Source of the DNA: Methylomonas sp.
GTDB taxonomy: Bacteria; Pseudomonadota; Gammaproteobacteria; Methylococcales; Methylomonadaceae
Length of the DNA: 10,059 nt
NCBI GenBank assembly: GCA_026989715.1
Contig: JALSIU010000312.1
Location: 1 to 10,059, forward strand
Direction: 5' to 3'
Of the stretch, positions 7,512 through 10,059 are shown piece after piece (positions within the stretch are counted from its first letter, which is position 1; each line of letters opens with the position of its first letter). Under the pieces are notes generated by a model. It had not been told where the DNA came from. It made no database searches and saw only the letters and a list, made by a program, of their open reading frames with translations. Both the position numbers and the translations under genes were made by a program.

Positions 7512-7742
7512 TTAAGGGTAAATGACCTTAGGTTCAAAATTGGCCGCTGGATATTTTGGGTCATAAACCGATTTTTTACCAAACGATTTTATGCTTCCTT
7601 TCGCCGCGTCTTTGTCTAAATAAATCACTTTAGGCTGAAAGTTTGCGGCTGGGTATTTTGCATCAACACTATTGGCTGTGCTGATGTTAGGGATTAATAG
7701 TATAGCAACTGATAGTGCACTGATAATCAGAGGGGATTTCAT
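7512..7742 (-). CDS. Small exported protein with duplicated KYPAANF motif
   Basis: I do not recognise a named family. The 76-residue product has a classical Sec signal peptide: Lys2, a hydrophobic core at about residues 5-18, and likely cleavage after STA (residue 23). This leaves a mature chain of about 53 residues. That chain is almost entirely two copies of one motif, KYPAANFQPKVIY (29-41) and KYPAANFEPKVIY (63-75), joined by a lysine-rich linker with GSIKSFGKKS. No cysteine or lipobox is present, so it is probably soluble and periplasmic or secreted. A GGAG on the minus strand (7754-7757) is 11 bases from the ATG, slightly long. It lies 52 bases downstream of the ABC ATPase on the same strand and ends at the shared terminator, so it may be read through from the ABC genes or have its own promoter. 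Confidence 0.72.
   Translation of the reverse strand: MKSPLIISALSVAILLIPNISTANSVDAKYPAANFQPKVIYLDKDAAKGSIKSFGKKSVYDPKYPAANFEPKVIYP
7518..7556 (-). repeat. Intragenic repeat, second (C-terminal) KYPAANFEPKVIY copy
   Basis: This 39-base unit encodes residues 63-75 of the small exported protein. It aligns without gaps to the unit at 7620-7658, with 30 of 39 bases and 12 of 13 residues identical (Glu here, Gln there). The protein-level period between copies is 34 residues. Confidence 0.85.
7620..7658 (-). repeat. Intragenic repeat, first (N-terminal) KYPAANFQPKVIY copy
   Basis: This 39-base unit encodes residues 29-41 of the small exported protein, just after the predicted signal-peptide cleavage site. 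Seven of the nine base differences from the other copy are silent; the remaining two give the single Gln/Glu change. An old duplication with the peptide sequence preserved is the simplest reading. Confidence 0.85.
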
Positions 7743-7794
7743 AACAACTCATTCTCCGTGTAGTATTATTTAAGTTATTTTGCAACAGAAGTGC

Positions 7795-8526
7795 TTATAA
7801 TAACGCAGTTATTTCAGGATAATCAATAAATAACTGTTGTTTGAATTGCTCAATGACAGCCGACGTGTTTCTGGCCTCTCTTGTGAGAGGAATAGGTACT
7901 TCCCTAATGATAGACATGGGTTCTTTGTCCAAGAAAATAATCCGATCAGCCATGGCAATGGCTTCTCTTAAATCGTGGGTGACAAATAAAATTGTATGTG
8001 GGCGTTTTTGCCATAGACCGACTAATAAATGACGCATTTGTCGAGCTGTTGGTGCATCAAGGGACACAAAAGGCTCATCCATGAGTAATAAATCAGGGTT
8101 CATTGCAAACGCTCTGATGATTGAGACGCGGCGACTCATCCCTAAAGATAAATGTGCGGGGTAAGTGTCTTTTTCAGCCATCAGCCCCATACTGTTGAGT
8201 AAAAAATCTAAGCTTTCTTTATCTGGATTAGCGGCTAGCTCTATATTTTCTAAAACAGTACGCCAAGGGAGTAAGCGAGGGTTTTGAAATACATAAGCGA
8301 TTTTGGGGCTCAGTTGCTGTGTGCTGAAGGTAATTTCTCCCGCGTAATCCGTATCTAAGCCTGCTAAAATATTTAATAAGGTTGTCTTGCCACAACCGGA
8401 TGCACCGACAAGACAAACAAATTCATTTTTATGCAGGCTTAAATGAAGTGCCTTAATGACTTGTTTAGCTTTGTTGTTGGCCGTGCGATACGATTTATCA
8501 TGGATATGAATGCTAATATGACTCAT
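7795..8526 (-). CDS. ABC transporter ATP-binding protein, NitT/TauT/SsuB type
   Basis: This 243-residue nucleotide-binding subunit would power import through the adjacent permease. Walker A is GASGCGKTT (41-49), the Q-loop is VFQNPRLLPW (Gln81), Walker B with the catalytic glutamate is LLLMDEP (146-152), the D-loop is SLD and the switch histidine is in FVTHD (His184). FQNPRLLPW and DLREAIAMADRI resemble ATPases of the nitrate/taurine/alkanesulfonate import group. The signature motif is unusual: LSLGM (126-130) instead of LSGGQ, so the conserved Gly3 and Gln5 are replaced while Ser2 and Gly4 remain. The ATG directly follows the permease stop (TAA then ATG, no gap), implying translational coupling. 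The substrate cannot be named, and no substrate-binding protein is visible. Confidence 0.93.
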   Translation of the reverse strand: MSHISIHIHDKSYRTANNKAKQVIKALHLSLHKNEFVCLVGASGCGKTTLLNILAGLDTDYAGEITFSTQQLSPKIAYVFQNPRLLPWRTVLENIELAANPDKESLDFLLNSMGLMAEKDTYPAHLSLGMSRRVSIIRAFAMNPDLLLMDEPFVSLDAPTARQMRHLLVGLWQKRPHTILFVTHDLREAIAMADRIIFLDKEPMSIIREVPIPLTREARNTSAVIEQFKQQLFIDYPEITALL

Positions 8527-9276
8527 TTAACGCCACCTTTGTGCATGTCTATCTAAGGGTTTGAGTATGCATAGTTCAATTGCTTGGATGATGGTGATAA
8601 ATGCAATCGTATAGGCAAGAATGCTACTAACATCAAATAGTTGGAAAAATAAGTGTAATTGATAGCCCATGCCGTCACTGCGCCCTAGCATTTCGACGAC
8701 TAAAATAATTTTCCAGATAAGTGCTAGACCTGAACGTGTGGCCGCCATGAAAAAGGGGTGTAGTTGTGGCCAAATGACATGGCGCAACGTTTTCATACGA
8801 CTAAAATGGTAGCACTTTGCCATATCGAGTAAGTCAGGGTCTAAAGCCCGAGTGCCTTCACGAATCGTCACGATAACATTAGGTAACTTATTGATGACAA
8901 CTGCTAAAATGGCCGCTGATTCGACCAAGCCAAACCAGACATAACATAAAATAATTGCGACTAGGGCGGGGATATTCAGAAAGATAACGAGCCAGTTATC
9001 GAAAAAATAATCTAGTTGTGGATGCCGCCCTAAAATAATACCAATAATACAGCCTAAGGACATGGCAATGCTAAAGCTGAGCAGTAGCCGGTATAGGGTT
9101 ATCGCTAAATGGTGTGGTAATTCCCCGGTCGTTATTTCTGTTATAAGGACATTGATAACCACTAAAGGAGACGGCAGGGTGACGCTATCTAAAGAGTAAG
9201 CAAGCCCTTGCCAGAGTAATAAAAAAGTTGCAATAGACAGTATGGCCAATATTGCCGGGCGATAAATTATGGACAT
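8527..9276 (-). CDS. ABC transporter permease, SsuC/TauC/NrtB type
   Basis: The 249-residue inner-membrane subunit has about six hydrophobic segments, near residues 8-24, 65-83, 96-114, 120-138, 178-196 and 217-236. The N-terminal pattern with LWQGLAYSLD and VTLPSPLVVI is typical of the nitrate/taurine/sulfonate permease group. The cytoplasmic coupling (EAA) loop is at about residues 141-174: RALDPDLLDMAKCYHFSRMK, then TLRHVIWPQLHP. The glycine usual in this loop appears to be replaced by His157. It pairs with the ATPase that starts immediately after its stop. The start ATG has no clear Shine-Dalgarno and lies 8 bases after the stop of the Rpn-type gene, so translation may depend on coupling to that gene. 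The substrate is unknown. Confidence 0.92.
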   Translation of the reverse strand: MSIIYRPAILAILSIATFLLLWQGLAYSLDSVTLPSPLVVINVLITEITTGELPHHLAITLYRLLLSFSIAMSLGCIIGIILGRHPQLDYFFDNWLVIFLNIPALVAIILCYVWFGLVESAAILAVVINKLPNVIVTIREGTRALDPDLLDMAKCYHFSRMKTLRHVIWPQLHPFFMAATRSGLALIWKIILVVEMLGRSDGMGYQLHLFFQLFDVSSILAYTIAFITIIQAIELCILKPLDRHAQRWR

Positions 9277-9284
9277 GATGAGTA

Positions 9285-10059
9285 TCAGTTATTTTCAAAT
9301 AATGCATTGAGTTCGGCAAGCGTTAGGTTGGTTGCACTTGCTATTTGCTCAATCGGTAGTTGCATTTGTTTTAATTTGTGTGCCGTTGCAATTGCATTTT
9401 TGCGTACACCTATTTCCATGCCTTCCTCGATGCCTTCCTTTTTTCCTTTTTCTATGCCTTTTTCTATGCCTTTTTTAATACCTTCTTTTATGCCTTCTTT
9501 TATGCCTTCTTTTATTCCCTCTTGTCGGCCATTTTCAACACCGGACTGCCAGCCTTTGGTGAATGCATCTTGTTTTGCAGAATCAATGGTATTGTTCATA
9601 TCCCAATAATATTTCAAACTACGATCATAATCAGCACGGGCTTCTTGATTTAATTGTGCAATCTCAGCGACTTTGAAAAATTTTTTAAATATTTTTTCTT
9701 GTAACTGCTCGGGGTAAGCTTCTAACCGAGAAATATTGCGAATAACATAAAGCCAGCGGTCAAAGTGGTTTTCTAATTCATCAATTGATTTTGTAAATTT
9801 AGGCATTTCTAAATACACAAACGTCAGTTTGTCATAGAAAATCTTTTGCGTCTCAATGTCCGTTAATTTTATTTTATAAAGGAATTTGTCTGGGTCATCT
9901 TTATCCTCATCAAACACAAAGTCCAATATGCCAATAGTGTAGACGGCCTCTAGTTGATAGTTCCAATCACCTTTTTTTGCTTGTTCTCTGATGGGGAAAG
10001 TGGCGTAATAAACGCTACGGTCTTTAAAGAAATTTTGCTTGGTTTTTTGCAATTCAACA
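9285..10059 (-). CDS. Rpn family PD-(D/E)XK nuclease / putative transposase (5' end outside window)
   Basis: The minus-strand frame is open to the right edge, so the N-terminus with the first catalytic acid is missing. The first visible residues, VELQKTKQNFFKDRSVYYAT, match the family pattern in which (V)ExQ carries the second acid and the Gln/Lys position of the PD-(D/E)XK core. FPIREQAKKGDWNYQLEAVY, ILDFVFDED, KIKLTDIETQKIFYDKLTFVYLEMPKF and the helical LDNHFDRWLYVIRN-like segment fit the Rpn/PDDEXK_2 proteins. A Gly-Ile-Lys-Glu repeat tract encoded at 9421-9528 is followed by a C-terminal segment RKNAIATAHKLKQMQLPIEQ, then IASATNLTLAELNALFE, resembling the usual C-terminal helix. Family members such as E. 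coli RpnA are reported to promote RecA-independent recombination. A TTG at 10052 is in frame but lies inside the conserved core and is not a start. The stop is 8 bases before the permease ATG. Confidence 0.88.
   Translation of the reverse strand, partial: VELQKTKQNFFKDRSVYYATFPIREQAKKGDWNYQLEAVYTIGILDFVFDEDKDDPDKFLYKIKLTDIETQKIFYDKLTFVYLEMPKFTKSIDELENHFDRWLYVIRNISRLEAYPEQLQEKIFKKFFKVAEIAQLNQEARADYDRSLKYYWDMNNTIDSAKQDAFTKGWQSGVENGRQEGIKEGIKEGIKEGIKKGIEKGIEKGKKEGIEEGMEIGVRKNAIATAHKLKQMQLPIEQIASATNLTLAELNALFENN
9421..9528 (-). repeat. 12-bp tandem repeat encoding EGIK-type tetrads in the Rpn gene
   Basis: Nine consecutive 12-base units can be laid end to end. Those at 9481-9516 are nearly perfect (plus strand CCTTCTTTTATG twice, then CCTTCTTTTATT), and the outer ones are degenerate. 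Each unit encodes four residues, giving the series with GIKEG, GIKKG and GIEKG. Because the unit is a multiple of three, slippage would change the length of this charged segment without breaking the frame. Gly-x-x-Glu tetrads of this kind are common in Rpn-type proteins before the C-terminal helix. Confidence 0.85.

Noticed and set aside
1..9276. Reading the TAXI receptor as the missing binding protein of the ABC pair
   Set aside because: TAXI receptors serve TRAP permeases, not NitT/TauT-type ABC importers, and the genes are about 7 kb apart with the flagellar unit between.
9421..9528. CRISPR-like array
   Set aside because: The units are 12 bp, directly adjacent with no spacers, in frame and coding; this is a coding minisatellite.
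9307..9653. Plus-strand open frames with Phe/Tyr/Ala- or Pro/Ser/Met-rich repeats
   Set aside because: They are antisense readings of the 12-bp repeat in the Rpn gene; the apparent repeat protein is a by-product of that tract.
10050..10052. TTG at 10052 as start codon of the Rpn-type gene
   Set aside because: The frame stays open upstream (Val-Glu before the Leu), and VELQKTKQ is the conserved catalytic-core segment, so the gene extends beyond the window.

Overview
The window looks like the chromosome of a flagellated, moderately AT-rich gammaproteobacterium. This rests on the FlgG/FlgH/FlgI/FlgJ/FlgK sequence types, a two-domain FlgJ with a muramidase half, P- and L-ring genes (so a Gram-negative outer membrane), and a sigma-54-type promoter ahead of the flagellar genes. 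I cannot fix the genus; Methylococcales or Thiotrichales-like lineages are only a guess. Gene density is high and no stretch over about 160 bases lacks a gene.

Left end (1-2009): a minus-strand gene for a TAXI-type (TRAP-associated) solute receptor runs off the left edge. Across a 159-base intergenic region lies a divergent plus-strand gene for a four-helix membrane protein of the DUF4239/bestrophin-like type.

Centre (2116-7493): a compact plus-strand flagellar unit, flgG-flgH-flgI-flgJ-flgK, encodes the distal rod, L-ring lipoprotein, P-ring protein, rod-cap/muramidase and first hook-filament junction protein. It is preceded by a good GG-N10-GC sigma-54 promoter and followed by a strong inverted-repeat terminator. 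The unit lacks the usual upstream flgF (and flgBCDE) and the usual downstream flgL, so the flagellar rod/hook cluster is split in this genome.

Right end (7512-10059, all minus strand): reading in the direction of transcription, a 5'-truncated Rpn/PD-(D/E)XK nuclease-transposase family gene with a 12-bp repeat tract is followed 8 bases later by an ABC permease of the SsuC/TauC/NrtB type. The matching ATPase abuts the permease with zero spacing and has a non-canonical signature motif, and no substrate-binding protein gene is visible. After 52 bases comes a small exported 76-residue protein with a duplicated 13-residue motif, which I do not recognise. The flagellar unit and this small gene converge on the shared terminator.

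Nothing here is clearly a new multi-gene system. The items most worth following up are the duplicated-motif exported peptide, the orphan ABC pair fused in layout to an Rpn gene, and the split flagellar operon.
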